Positions 11,142-21,900 of a stretch of DNA of 64,000 nucleotides are shown here, in pieces; position 1 is the first letter of the stretch; each line of letters begins with the position of its first letter. This stretch comes from Candidatus Methanoperedens sp. (GTDB lineage: Archaea > Halobacteriota > Methanosarcinia > Methanosarcinales > Methanoperedenaceae), in NCBI GenBank assembly GCA_028717345.1, contig JAQUNZ010000001.1, positions 1-64,000 on the forward strand, given 5' to 3'. Position numbers and translations under genes: made by a program. Under the pieces are notes generated by a model. It was not told where the DNA came from. It saw nothing but the letters and a program-made list of their open reading frames with translations, and did not search any database.

Positions 11142-11369
11142 ATGGAAACCTCAAAAGTCAGCATAAAAGGACAGATAGTAATACCGTCAAGGCTCAGAAA
11201 AAAATATGGGTTTAAAACAGGCGAGAAAGTGACCTTCATAGAGGAGGATAAATATATAATAATCAAACCAAAAACCAAATTGGTAGATCTATGCGGATCA
11301 GTAAAGCCATTATATACACCGGAAGAAGCAAGAAAGAAATTGAGAGAAATGCGAGAGAATTGGAGATAG
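11142..11369 (+). CDS. AbrB/MazE-family (VapB) antitoxin
   Basis: VSIKGQIVIPSRLRKKYGFKTGEKV swapped-hairpin domain. Confidence 0.85.
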   Translation: METSKVSIKGQIVIPSRLRKKYGFKTGEKVTFIEEDKYIIIKPKTKLVDLCGSVKPLYTPEEARKKLREMRENWR

Positions 11370-11374
11370 AATAG

Positions 11375-11782
11375 ATGAATAAGATCCTGATCGATACAAT
11401 GCATATTCATGACCTCCTCACAACTCAGGATAGTTCGTATGTGAAACTTTCACAGGCAATTGATGACGAAAAAATCAAAGGGGTAATTTCAGTTACTACC
11501 CTGTCTGAATTGCTTATTTTCCTTGGTCAGGACATTTACAAGAAAAAATTAAACGAATTGCTTTCCTCAAACATAGAGATCGTAGATACTGATCGGACAA
11601 TGGCAATACGTGCAGGTGAGCTGCATATGATATACAAGATTCCACTTGGTGATTCTTTGATTGCTGCTACCGGTATAATTGAAAATATCAAGCATGTTTT
11701 AACAGACGATGCTCATTTTGATTTAGTACAGAATTTCATCAAGCCAATTAACCTGAAAACTGCTTTAAAAATGGGCAGGTGA
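11375..11782 (+). CDS. PIN-domain toxin (VapC)
   Basis: ILIDTM...TLSEL...GDSLIAATGI...LTDDAHF; adjacent to AbrB-type antitoxin. Confidence 0.85.
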   Translation: MNKILIDTMHIHDLLTTQDSSYVKLSQAIDDEKIKGVISVTTLSELLIFLGQDIYKKKLNELLSSNIEIVDTDRTMAIRAGELHMIYKIPLGDSLIAATGIIENIKHVLTDDAHFDLVQNFIKPINLKTALKMGR

Positions 11783-11809
11783 GATAAGAAGGTTAATATA
11801 TATAACAAA

Positions 11810-12217
11810 TCACCCCATCCTCTCCAACCTCATCCTGAACTCCTTCCTGTGCCGCTTCTCCTCATCCAGTATGTGCTTCAGGACACCAACTATTTCAGCA
11901 TCGTCGATAAGCCCGATCTGCTTCTTATACATCTCTATAGCCTCTGTTTCATGGACAACCTGCTTCTCTAACTGGCTTCTCAGGTCATCCCCGCCAAAAT
12001 CAAGCTCTTTATGCTCCATGCTGGGTTTGCCGCCCAGTTTCACTATCAGGTCAGCAAGCCAGTTCATGTGTCTCATCTCATCGACAGCTATTGCTTCCGT
12101 GACCCTGCTCGGGTCGCACTGGGGGATGACAAAGGCATTGCGCACGTATATCATAGTAGCTTCGATCTCATGGACAAAAGCTTCATTCAGCAGGCGGATC
12201 GTTTCTTTGGTATCCAG
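11810..12217 (-). CDS. Ferritin-like/bacterioferritin-family protein
   Basis: ExxH motifs (VDEMRHMNWL, LDEEKRHRKEF). Frame continues upstream of the track ATG (12154) as LDTKETIRLLNEAFVHEIEATM; probable CTG start at 12217, GGAGG 8 nt upstream. Confidence 0.7.
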   Translation of the reverse strand: MDTKETIRLLNEAFVHEIEATMIYVRNAFVIPQCDPSRVTEAIAVDEMRHMNWLADLIVKLGGKPSMEHKELDFGGDDLRSQLEKQVVHETEAIEMYKKQIGLIDDAEIVGVLKHILDEEKRHRKEFRMRLERMG

Positions 12218-12230
12218 ATACTGTTCCTCC

Positions 12231-14933
12231 TTATTTTTTCAGTTCTCCTTCCCCTGACTGCTTTTCTATTGTCCCGGAACCAGGCTTTCCTTTTGCCGTC
12301 AGGAAGTAAATCACCACAGCTCCGACAACGATTATTATGCCAAGCACAAGGAATACATTGAACGGCGCTTCCTTTACTTCTACAGTCTTCTTCTGTCCCA
12401 GTACCTCGACAGTATAATTACCCGGGAACTGAGACACTTCTTTGCTGAAAGTTACTTCCTTAACTTCCCCTGCAGCAAGAGTTACCGGCATTGAGTAAAT
12501 CTCAGTGTTGTTGACTATGAGCCCTACTGGAAGCGTCGCTGCTTTTGTGCCAATATTTGTGATATTTGTCTTTATTTCAGCTTTTTCGTTCGAGAACACA
12601 ACATTTTTTACGCTGATATCAATAGCCTTGAACTCTGCAAAGGGAACCCTGACCTCTATGTCCCTTGCAACTTTTGCAAATCCTGTCATAGATGCGTATA
12701 TTGTATGCATTCCACTATCTTCAAGCGTATATTTCAGTTCGCCATTTTTATCAGTTACACCTATATCCTTATCATCAAAGCTCACTGACGCCCCGGCAAC
12801 CGGCTGGTCTTTGTTCAACACCCTTATCGTTATGTTCCCAAGCTGGTTTCCTTTTGCAGGCGCATCAATACTGAGCCTGTTCTCAACATAGCCCTGGACA
12901 ACCAGTTCTTTGCTTGTCTTTTCGTAGCCGAGTTTGGTCGCTGTTATGTTGTAAGTACCGCCTTTCATTGTTTTCTTCAGGGTTAAGTTCAGCAACCCAT
13001 CAATGTCTGTCTGCCCCATGTCTGAATTGATGGAAATAAATGCCTCTTCAACTGGTTTTCCTCCTGCTGTGACCTTTATCTTTATAGCCTCTCCAGCAGT
13101 GGCTTTGAGAGGTGCATCGATTAAAAGCTGGCTTGAAATCATATCAGGTGTTACATAAACAAATGGATAAAATCTCACATCGTCAGAATTAGCCACCCTG
13201 AAGCTTATGTTCCCAAATAATTCCACTGTACTACCTGAAGAAAGGTCAATAGAATTTACATTTGCCATTTCAATGCTGCCTGTATTGACTGTTTTCACTT
13301 CCATCGCCCCGAATCTGTCGCCCGGTTTTACTGACGTGAAAGATTCTGATATTTGGAAAACGCCCCTTACAGAGACCATGTTTGTTTCCCTGCCCAGGAA
13401 TATGTTATCAATATGCACTGCTATAATAGGAAGGTCGTCCTTGCTCCCAAATTTCTTAGAGAAGAGATAATCATCACTTCCTGTTATTACGTCAGTATCA
13501 ACTTCAACTCCATCTTTCAGCAATGAAATCAATGCCTGTCGCGGGCCCGCTCCGACATCAACATCTTTTATCTTAAGTACATATCCCTCTTTCAATGTCA
13601 ACGTGGTGCCATCTGTAACCTTTCTATTTGTGTCATCATCAATAAGCACTTTATGCAATTCGAGCCTCCCCAGGGTACTTTTTGTTTCTTTGTTTGATAT
13701 CATGCTATTCGAGGTATAACCTGCGAAATACCTGTCAGCCATGAATCCTATGATCTGGTAACTGCCGAATTTTGGATATTCAAAGTCCACGTCTTCTGAT
13801 GTTGTTGAATATATCAGGTCTCCCTCTTCAATAGTTCTATCGCTTATTCTTTCTATCCTGAGACTTTCTTTTCCCACGTCTTTGTCCATGTCATAGTAAA
13901 ATCCAAGGTTCGTCCCTCCGATGTTAAGACCGAAGTTCATCGGGTTCCATTCAAAAGTCCTGGGATGCGAAGAGGGATAAATTGTACCCCTCATCTCAAA
14001 AGCCCCAGTCCTCTCTACTGACAGGGCAAAACGAAGTGTGTCGCTATCTGCGACTATTATCTTAAGATTGCCAACAAGATCAACGGTATTACCCGGAGAC
14101 AGGGATAATGAGTTCCTGTTGGTCATGTCTATCCCACCAGAACTGACACCGCTGATCTCAAGTTCTCCGTATCGATCTCCACTTCTTACTTTTGTAAAGG
14201 ATTCAGATATCTGGAAGATACCCCTGACAAACGCTGCGTTCACTTCCCTGCCTCTGAACACGTTTTCAAAATGAACCGCCAATAGCGGGACATCTTTTTC
14301 ACCGCCTAATTTTGTAGAATAAACATAATTATCATTCCCGGAAACCACATCACTGTCAACTTCGTCCCCGTCTTTTAAAAGGGTCACCCATATCTGTCCA
14401 GGTCCTGCGCTGATATCGACTTCTGTCATTTTCAGCACATATCCTTCTTTCAGCGTCAGGGTACCACCCTCATTGATCACACGCTTTTCTTTATCGTCAA
14501 GCAGGACCTTGTGAAGCTGATTTCTGCCAAGCAGGCTTATCGCATCATTTCCAGATATGACGCTTTCCCCGCCATATCCCGCAAAATATTTATCAGCCAT
14601 GAAACCGATGACCTGGTATTTTCCGAATTTCGGGTATTCAAAATCCACTTCGATCGGCATTGTGGTATATGTAAGATCCCCCTCTTCTATCGTTCTATCG
14701 ATATCAGTAATTGTAAGTTTTTCAGTGCCAAGGTTCTCGTCCAGGTTATAATAAAACCCGGCAAAACTGTGCGAGTTCCAGGTATATGTGGTTGGCATTC
14801 CTTCTTTCCATACCCTGTTTCCCGATGCCGCTTCTACCGGCCCGATAAGCAATAATAAAAATATCGTAATTCCGATCACTAATATTAAAGATTTTCTTCT
14901 GAAAAGTTTCTCTGCTATCATTTGTATCACCAT
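12231..14933 (-). CDS. S-layer protein: two tandem Methanosarcinales-type S-layer domains, carboxypeptidase-regulatory-like repeats, CARDB-like domain, C-terminal TM
   Basis: 900 aa, signal peptide, repeated ...DRTIEEGDL.Y...VDFEYPKFG.YQVIGFMADKYFAGY..., C-terminal VFLVLGIIIVVGAVVIYFL. Confidence 0.85.
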   Translation of the reverse strand: MVIQMIAEKLFRRKSLILVIGITIFLLLLIGPVEAASGNRVWKEGMPTTYTWNSHSFAGFYYNLDENLGTEKLTITDIDRTIEEGDLTYTTMPIEVDFEYPKFGKYQVIGFMADKYFAGYGGESVISGNDAISLLGRNQLHKVLLDDKEKRVINEGGTLTLKEGYVLKMTEVDISAGPGQIWVTLLKDGDEVDSDVVSGNDNYVYSTKLGGEKDVPLLAVHFENVFRGREVNAAFVRGIFQISESFTKVRSGDRYGELEISGVSSGGIDMTNRNSLSLSPGNTVDLVGNLKIIVADSDTLRFALSVERTGAFEMRGTIYPSSHPRTFEWNPMNFGLNIGGTNLGFYYDMDKDVGKESLRIERISDRTIEEGDLIYSTTSEDVDFEYPKFGSYQIIGFMADRYFAGYTSNSMISNKETKSTLGRLELHKVLIDDDTNRKVTDGTTLTLKEGYVLKIKDVDVGAGPRQALISLLKDGVEVDTDVITGSDDYLFSKKFGSKDDLPIIAVHIDNIFLGRETNMVSVRGVFQISESFTSVKPGDRFGAMEVKTVNTGSIEMANVNSIDLSSGSTVELFGNISFRVANSDDVRFYPFVYVTPDMISSQLLIDAPLKATAGEAIKIKVTAGGKPVEEAFISINSDMGQTDIDGLLNLTLKKTMKGGTYNITATKLGYEKTSKELVVQGYVENRLSIDAPAKGNQLGNITIRVLNKDQPVAGASVSFDDKDIGVTDKNGELKYTLEDSGMHTIYASMTGFAKVARDIEVRVPFAEFKAIDISVKNVVFSNEKAEIKTNITNIGTKAATLPVGLIVNNTEIYSMPVTLAAGEVKEVTFSKEVSQFPGNYTVEVLGQKKTVEVKEAPFNVFLVLGIIIVVGAVVIYFLTAKGKPGSGTIEKQSGEGELKK

Positions 14934-15000
14934 AGTAATATAAAGTTAATATGCCCTTTTGGCATTAACAGGGTGATTCCTGTAAAGTATAAAAACTCTG

Positions 15001-16308
15001 CTACGGTTCTGTTCTTATTCTAGAGTTCTGCACAGTTTCGGCGCACCTGAACCCTGCAACAATTGACCCGTTCATGCTCCTTTCAGGATAGTTCGCCTCT
15101 GAGAACATGCCAGCCAGGTAAAGCCCTTTAATATTTGTCTTATATGGAAGCACTTTTTTCCCGTATCCGACCTCATACACAGGTGCAGTGTCAATATCTC
15201 TGCGTAAGCGCCACCAGTTCACTTTTCCCCTGATCCCCGGGAAGAGCTTTTCAAGACCCTTTATATAAAGCTCGACAACCTCATCATTGCTCTTTTTCCA
15301 CAGGGCACTCTCAGGGTTCTGGAAGTAAGATGTCACATACATCAAATGCTCTCCATAATCCTGCTCAGGAATGAAGTTGGTATGCTCGATCACAGCGCCG
15401 AAAGGGACATCTTCTTTGATGTTGAGCCAGTAGGTATCTTCCATGACCTTTTCCTTGAGCCCGAAAAGCACGCAAGCAGTGCCCTGATAACTTATATTAG
15501 TGTTAATTCCTGAATGTTTTGTATCCATTATTTTTTCAAGGACATTCGGAGCGACAGTTGAGATAACCCGATCGCATTCAATGCGTTTTCCATCCACAAC
15601 AACGCCTTTGACAACTCCGTTAATTATATCTATCGTATAGACGTTCCCCTTTAATATTTTACATCCTTTCTCTTTAAGCTTATCAGCCATTGCTTCAACA
15701 AGTGCGTGGAATCCCCCGCGCATGTACCCAAGCCTCTCACCTTTTGCGCCCCTGTTGGAGCGTATCTGCACGCGTCCCAACAACCAGGCAGCAGAGACTT
15801 TATCTTTATTGTCTCCGAACTTACTTGAAAGAAGCGGAAGAAAAAAATTATTATAAACCGATTCCCCGGCAGTTTCAAGTATCCACTGTTTCGCAGTGAT
15901 ATCATCAAAAGGAGTCCTGTCCTTTATGGTCCTGGCTTTCATTACAAGCCATGTCAGCCTGATAACATCCATCAACGGGAGAGCACGCAGTATCTCAAGG
16001 GGCGTGTTCATCGGGTATATCCTGCCGTTGAAAAAATATCCTGTTGTCCCCCGCAACCACTCAAGCCTGCTGCCAAGCCCCAGTTCTTCTATAAGAGAGA
16101 TAAGTTCCCTGTCGCTTGCAAAGATATGATGGTAATATTTCTCGATATGATATACGCCATTTTTTGAACCAGGAATTTCAATGCTGTAGCTTGATGCCAT
16201 GCCCCCAAGTTCATGATCTCTCTCGATGATGGTTATTTCATCCTTTCCAGCAAGCCTGTAAGCTGCAGCAAGCCCTGCAAGTCCGCCTCCGATGATGATC
16301 GTTTTCAT
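15001..16308 (-). CDS. FAD-dependent oxidoreductase (amine oxidase/protoporphyrinogen oxidase-like)
   Basis: MKTIIIGGGLAGLAAAYRLAG...ERDHELGGMASS; start moved to ATG at 16308. Confidence 0.85.
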   Translation of the reverse strand: MKTIIIGGGLAGLAAAYRLAGKDEITIIERDHELGGMASSYSIEIPGSKNGVYHIEKYYHHIFASDRELISLIEELGLGSRLEWLRGTTGYFFNGRIYPMNTPLEILRALPLMDVIRLTWLVMKARTIKDRTPFDDITAKQWILETAGESVYNNFFLPLLSSKFGDNKDKVSAAWLLGRVQIRSNRGAKGERLGYMRGGFHALVEAMADKLKEKGCKILKGNVYTIDIINGVVKGVVVDGKRIECDRVISTVAPNVLEKIMDTKHSGINTNISYQGTACVLFGLKEKVMEDTYWLNIKEDVPFGAVIEHTNFIPEQDYGEHLMYVTSYFQNPESALWKKSNDEVVELYIKGLEKLFPGIRGKVNWWRLRRDIDTAPVYEVGYGKKVLPYKTNIKGLYLAGMFSEANYPERSMNGSIVAGFRCAETVQNSRIRTEP

Positions 16309-17576
16309 GAGCTGTGGATATGGTCTTGTGGATATATATGGTTTCTTTTCGGCATAAGAACGACAAGCATAACCGCCGCCACAAGCGCAGTCGCGCTCCC
16401 GAACAGGAACGGCGCGCCCGCTCCTGCAAGATCCCACAGCAATCCCGCTATAATGCTTGAAATAAGAGCCATGAGCCCTGTCGCTGTATAATAAAGACCG
16501 ATAGCTGTGCCTCTTTTATCAGCAGGGACAAGATCCACTGCGTATGCTTTGCTAACCCCGTCTGTCATTGCGATATAGAAACCGTATATTGCGAACAGGA
16601 CCCAGACCATGTATCCGGCGTTAGCAATCGCAAAACCAAGATAGACAATGGAGAATATCAGGAAGCCGCCTATCATAACATTCCGTCGCCCGATCCTGTC
16701 TGAGAGCATGCCCGCAGGCATTGACAAGAGGGAGTAAGTGATGTTATAAACTACATAAGTCAATATTACAACTGCAATGATTCCGATTGAGCCGAATGTG
16801 GATGTGATGATCAGGGGAACGCCCCCGAAGTTCTCAAAGATGTCCTTTGTGCGAAGTATCAGGAATGCGTTGCTTGAATTGCCGATGGCAAAGACCACAG
16901 ATATCAGGAGAAATATCTTGAAATCGCGGCTGAAATCAGATAATCTGAACTTCAATCCGTCCTTTCTCTCACCTGCTTTCTCGGTGACAAAGAACAGCAG
17001 GAGCAGCACGCTGATAAGCGCCGGGATGAACGCTATCAGGAATATCATCCTGTAGCTTGCGTCAGTATCCCATTTGCTGATCTCAAAATAGTACATCAGC
17101 ACAAGGGCGATAAGCGGACCTATGACCGCCCCAACGCTGTCAAGCGCGCGGTGGAAACCGAAGGCTTTTCCCCGGTACTGTGTTTCTGTGGAATCCGCGA
17201 TGAGCGCATCCCTTGCTGATGAGCGGATGCCTTTCCCGAACCTGTCAAGAAAGCGCGCAGCAAGCACGAAATGCCATGTTGCCGCGAATGCCAGCAGGGG
17301 TTTGGCAATAGTGGACAGGCTGTATCCATAAATCACAAATGGTTTTCTTTTTCCTGACTTATCCGAAAGCCATCCTGATACCACTTTAAGGAAGCTGGCT
17401 GTACTTTCTGCGATACCTTCTATCAGTCCGACAACGGACATCGGGGCGTGAAGAACTGCTGTGAGGAAGATAGGGATTATGGGGTACAGCATCTCGCTGC
17501 TGATGTCGGTGAAGAAGCTGACAAGACCGAGGATAAATACGTTCTTCTTTACGCCTTTGATGATGTCTTTGTCCAT
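16305..17576 (-). CDS. MFS transporter
   Basis: 12-TM pattern, GWLSDKSGKRKP, DRIGRRNVMIGG; 4-nt overlap with 15001-16308. Confidence 0.85.
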   Translation of the reverse strand: MDKDIIKGVKKNVFILGLVSFFTDISSEMLYPIIPIFLTAVLHAPMSVVGLIEGIAESTASFLKVVSGWLSDKSGKRKPFVIYGYSLSTIAKPLLAFAATWHFVLAARFLDRFGKGIRSSARDALIADSTETQYRGKAFGFHRALDSVGAVIGPLIALVLMYYFEISKWDTDASYRMIFLIAFIPALISVLLLLFFVTEKAGERKDGLKFRLSDFSRDFKIFLLISVVFAIGNSSNAFLILRTKDIFENFGGVPLIITSTFGSIGIIAVVILTYVVYNITYSLLSMPAGMLSDRIGRRNVMIGGFLIFSIVYLGFAIANAGYMVWVLFAIYGFYIAMTDGVSKAYAVDLVPADKRGTAIGLYYTATGLMALISSIIAGLLWDLAGAGAPFLFGSATALVAAVMLVVLMPKRNHIYPQDHIHSS

Positions 17577-17729
17577 GGGACTGCCTTTATCTTTTTTTAG
17601 GATATAAAATGATGGGGATATGGATGATTATTATTGTTCAATCATTATTTTGATTGATGATTACAGAATTTCCTGGCTCAGTTTGTTCAGCGACCTTCAG
17701 TATGGTCGAATTCAATTCCGGCAGTGACT

Positions 17730-17938
17730 ATAAAAAGAAGGTGCTTTTCACTACACATGCATTGAACCAGATGAATCTGGCAGAACAATTCATGTGGTAT
17801 GTGCGCCGAAGGATGATTATCTGGCAATCATCACGGCTTATATACCATCATCCGGTAAGTGGGAAAAGAATCTAAAAAGCAGGAGGAAAATATAATGGAA
17901 TGTCATTTTTGCGGAAGGAGAGATTCAGGGCAGAGATG
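17730..17938 (+). pseudogene. Decayed DUF4258 / YgiT-type zinc-finger toxin-antitoxin pair
   Basis: KKVLFTTHALNQMNL followed in another frame by GRTIHVVCAPKDDYLAIITAYIPSSGKWEKNLKSRRKI*, then MECHFCGRRDSGQR* (17895-17939). Confidence 0.55.
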
Positions 17939-18162
17939 ATGACTGCGGAATGCAGGGAAGAAATGAAGAGAATATGGGACTTGTCTCAGAAGAAGGAGGT
18001 ATTCCTGGTATGCTATGAAAAAGATGGTAGTCTCCAGATTTAGAGTTTATTCATCTTCATCCTTGCCTTTTTGCAAGATTTTCATATGCTTTTGCTCTTT
18101 CAGGAGTTCCGCTTCGATACGCCTGCACTCTTCCAGTGCTTTCCGTTTTTCCTCTGGCGACA

Positions 18163-18417
18163 TCATTGCTTCTGGCCTCTTACACTGGAGTTTAGCGATA
18201 AGTTTTGCAACGCATTCTGATTTGGATATTTCTCAAGCCAGTATGCAGTAAAACCGCCACCGTCATTGAAAGTTTGCAGTAGTCTCTTATCTACAAGGTT
18301 CTCCACTAGCTTTTCTGACTCCTTCTTGGTGATAGCAAAACACTTTGCTATCTGAGAAAACGTTACACCGATTTCTGAGTAAAAGACGTAGTCATACACT
18401 TCTTTCTTTATTACCAT
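18163..18417 (-). CDS. Small winged-helix-like protein
   Basis: 84 aa; VTFSQIAKCFAITKKESEKLVENLVDKRLLQ pattern; divergent from 18521. Confidence 0.5.
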   Translation of the reverse strand: MVIKKEVYDYVFYSEIGVTFSQIAKCFAITKKESEKLVENLVDKRLLQTFNDGGGFTAYWLEKYPNQNALQNLSLNSSVRGQKQ

Positions 18418-18458
18418 TTCAATACCTGCGATATTTTCTTCTCCTTAAGTACAGGTCA

Positions 18459-18482
18459 ATATATCGGATTTTTCCGATATAT
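18459..18482. promoter_or_regulatory. 24-bp inverted repeat ATATATCGGA-TTTT-TCCGATATAT in divergent promoter
   Basis: Perfect 10-bp arms, 39 bp upstream of HTH ATG at 18521 and 42 bp upstream of the divergent gene. Confidence 0.6.
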
Positions 18483-18520
18483 AGTTTTTGTTTAAATGCA
18501 CATATAGATATACCCAGATT

Positions 18521-18745
18521 ATGGGTATTATCGGCGAAACTAAAAAACAGATTTTAGAGGAAATCAATAAAAGCCCTGTGCATGGGTATCAGATTGCTAC
18601 TACTCTTGGAATCCCGTTATCGACAGCATACGAACATTTAAAAGACTTGCAAGAGAACAATTTAGTTGAATATAAGATATCAGGGAGAAGGAAATTATAT
18701 TACCTGACAGATAAGGGAAAATCATTTTTAAAATTATTAGAATAA
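18521..18745 (+). CDS. Winged-helix (PadR/ArsR-like) transcriptional regulator
   Basis: GETKKQILEEINKSPVHGYQIATTLGIPLSTAYEHLKDLQENNLVEYKISGRRKLYYLTDKGK. Confidence 0.8.
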   Translation: MGIIGETKKQILEEINKSPVHGYQIATTLGIPLSTAYEHLKDLQENNLVEYKISGRRKLYYLTDKGKSFLKLLE

Positions 18746-18751
18746 AAAGAA

Positions 18752-18904
18752 ATGAGTATCGTAAAGGAACTGGCAGCGCACCAAGTTCCTCGTTGTACCC
18801 CAAGCCTCGTGATATGTAACGGCGAGCTTGCGCCCATCTGCGACCATGCTATCATGCATATGCTGCGGATTCTGGAGGAGAAGGAGCGCACCATCCCTGT
18901 TTAA
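18752..18904 (+). CDS. Small hypothetical protein (50 aa), not in track
   Basis: MSIVKELAAHQVPRCTPSLVICNGELAPICDHAIMHMLRILEEKERTIPV*, 6 bp downstream of the HTH gene. Confidence 0.4.
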   Translation: MSIVKELAAHQVPRCTPSLVICNGELAPICDHAIMHMLRILEEKERTIPV

Positions 18905-18944
18905 TTATTTTTTCTCCTCATGTTATTCCTGAAGCGATCTCACA

Positions 18945-21900
18945 TCAATTTGATCTTAAACCGCTATGATACTCGCCCATGGATTGTATCGTTATCTTCC
19001 CCTTATTCATCGCCTCGATAGCATCTGCCGCAGCCAGTGCAGCCTGAATGGTAGTAATATAAGGCACGCTGAAATCCACAGCAGCGCGCCGTATCTGGAA
19101 ACCGTCCTTCACTGTCTGCTTGCTGCTGGGTGTATTGATGATCAGGCTAACTTCCTTCTTATGTATCATGTCAACGATATTATGACCCCCCTCGCTCACT
19201 TTGTTTATGATATCCATCTGTATCCCATTCTGCGACAGGAATTTCACAGTGCCGCGCGTTCCTATCAGATGCAGTCCTGCAGCCTCCATTTTTTTTGCCA
19301 CCTTTGCTATTTGAGTTTTATCTTCGTCCCGTATTGACATGAACACGGTCCCTGATAGCGGTAGTATGTTATCAGCAGCCCATTCAGCCTTGAAGAATGC
19401 GCGCCCGAAATCATAATCTATACCCATTACCTCACCTGTGCTTTTCATCTCAGGACCAAGCAACGGGTCTGCGCCCGGGAGTTTATCAAAAGGCAGGAGG
19501 ACTTCCTTCACTGAAACATGTTTTGTTACCGGGTCGCCCTTGAATCCGAGTTCTTTCAGCGTATGACCCACCATGACCCGTGCTGCGATCTTTGCAAGCG
19601 GAAGCCCGACAGCCTTACTAACGAATGGGATCGTGCGGCTTGACCTGGGATTTGCCTCAAGCACATAGACCACGCCGTTCTTTGTTGCCATCTGGATATT
19701 CACTATCCCGACAACACCAAGAGAGAGTGCTATCTTCTTAACATAATCGCGAACAATAGCAAGGATCTCAGGCTTCAGTGACTGCGGAGGGATAACGCAG
19801 GCTGAATCACCAGAATGAATGCCCGCTTCTTCGATGTGCTCCATTATCGCTCCTATAAGCACTTCCTTCCCGTCGCAAATGGCATCAACATCTATTTCAA
19901 CGGCATTATCAAGAAAATCATCTATCAGCACGGGATGTTCATTAGATACTTTGACAGCTTCTTTCAGGTAACGCGCAAGATCCTTATCATCATATACTAT
20001 TTCCATCGCCCGTCCGCCGAGAACGTATGACGGGCGGACAAGCACCGGATAGCCGATCCTTTTTGCTTCGTTGAACGCTTCACTGTAATTGGTGGCGCAT
20101 CCTGCCTCTGGCTGGAGGATACCCTGCTGTTTCATCATTGCATTGAAACGCCCTCTATCTTCCGCAATATCCATGTTGTCGGGCGTGGTGCCGAGGATAA
20201 CAGTGTTCAGGTCAGTCCTGCGGTCAAGCTCTTTCTTAAGCGGGATGGCAAGGTTCACAGAGGTCTGACCTCCGAACTGCACCATTACGCCGTAAGGGCG
20301 CTCCCTATCAATAACGTTCATGACATCTTCAAGTGTGAGGGGTTCAAAAAACAGCTTGTCTGAAGTATCATAATCAGTTGAAACTGTTTCAGGATTATTG
20401 TTTATTATGTGTGTTTCAATCCCTTCCTCACGAAGGGCAGTGACCGCATGCACTGTGCAGTAGTCGAACTCGATGCCCTGCCCGATGCGGATAGGACCTG
20501 AACCAATGATGAGTACCTTCTTCCTGTTCGTTGGGGCGGCTTCACACTCGTCTTCGTAAGTAGAATAATAATACGGTGTGGCAGCCGCGAACTCTGCCGC
20601 ACAGGTATCTACCATTTTGTATGTGGGATTGATGCCATTAACTCTACGCATGTCGTTAATTTCTTCGCGCGTCCTGAGGCAAAGGGAAGCGATTTTTTCA
20701 TCGGTCAAACCCATGCGCTTTGCTTTTCTAAGAATTTCGATCGAAAAGTCATTCTTTACCGCATCTTCGATATCGATGATGTTCTTTATCTTTCTTATGA
20801 AGAAGGGGTCGATATTTGTCATTCTGCATATTTCATCACTTGTCGTGCCGTTTCGAAGTGCCTGGTATATGACGAAGAGGCGCTCGTGCGTGGGATGGCG
20901 CAGGATGTCTATTATTTCTTCATCGCTCCACTCTTTGAACCCGAAGAACATATCAACTTCAAGCGAGCGGACTGCTTTCTGCAGTGCCTCCTCGATCGTG
21001 CGCCCGATAGCCATCACTTCCCCGGTGCTTTTCATGGCTGTGGTAAGATGCATATCTGCTGTCACGAATTTATCAAATGGCCAGCGCGGGATCTTGACAA
21101 CAGTGTAATCGATTGTGGGTTCAAACGATGCTGGTGTCTTTTTTGTGATGTCGTTAGTTATTTCATCAAGCGTCATACCGATAGCGATCTTGGCAGTAAC
21201 GCGCGCTATGGGATAACCGGTTGCTTTTGATGCCAGTGCTGATGATCGCGAAACCCTGGGGTTTACTTCTACGATCCTGACCTCATCATCACGAACTGCG
21301 AACTGGATGTTGCATCCTCCTTCTATTCCAAGCGCCCTGATTATCTTTATAGACGCGCTTCGGAGTTTCTGGTGGTCAGTATCAGATAAGGTCTGCGATG
21401 GCGTGACGACAATTGACTCACCGGTATGTATCCCCATAGGGTCGATGTTCTCCATGTTGCATATAACGATACAGGTGTCGTTTTTGTCTCTCATTACCTC
21501 ATATTCGAATTCCTTCCATCCGATGATGCTTTCCTCTATCAGCACCTGATGGATGCGTGAGCGTGTAAGTCCCCGTTCTGTTATCTCAAGAAGCTGTTCT
21601 TTTGTGTACGCAATGCCGCCGCCTGCGCCCCCAAGCGTGTATGCGGGGCGTATTATGAGCGGAAGACCAAGTTCATCGATCAAGGCTTCTGCTTCCTGCA
21701 GTGTTTTCACAGCCTTTGAACGGGGAACTTTTTCTCCGATGCTTATCATTTTTTTCTTGAAAAGGTCGCGGTCTTCAGAATCTTTTATTGCCTGAAGCGA
21801 TGTGCCAAGAAGTTCGACACCGAATTTATCAAGGACCCCATTTTCTGCAAGTTCAGAGGTAATATTAAGCCCGGTCTGCCCACCCAGACCTGCAATGATG

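Noticed and set aside
14511-14855. Plus ORF within the S-layer gene
   Set aside because: Antisense shadow ORF.
12231-14933. Internal repeats of the S-layer gene as a novel repeat
   Set aside because: Explained by two tandem S-layer domains, a known architecture in Methanosarcinales.
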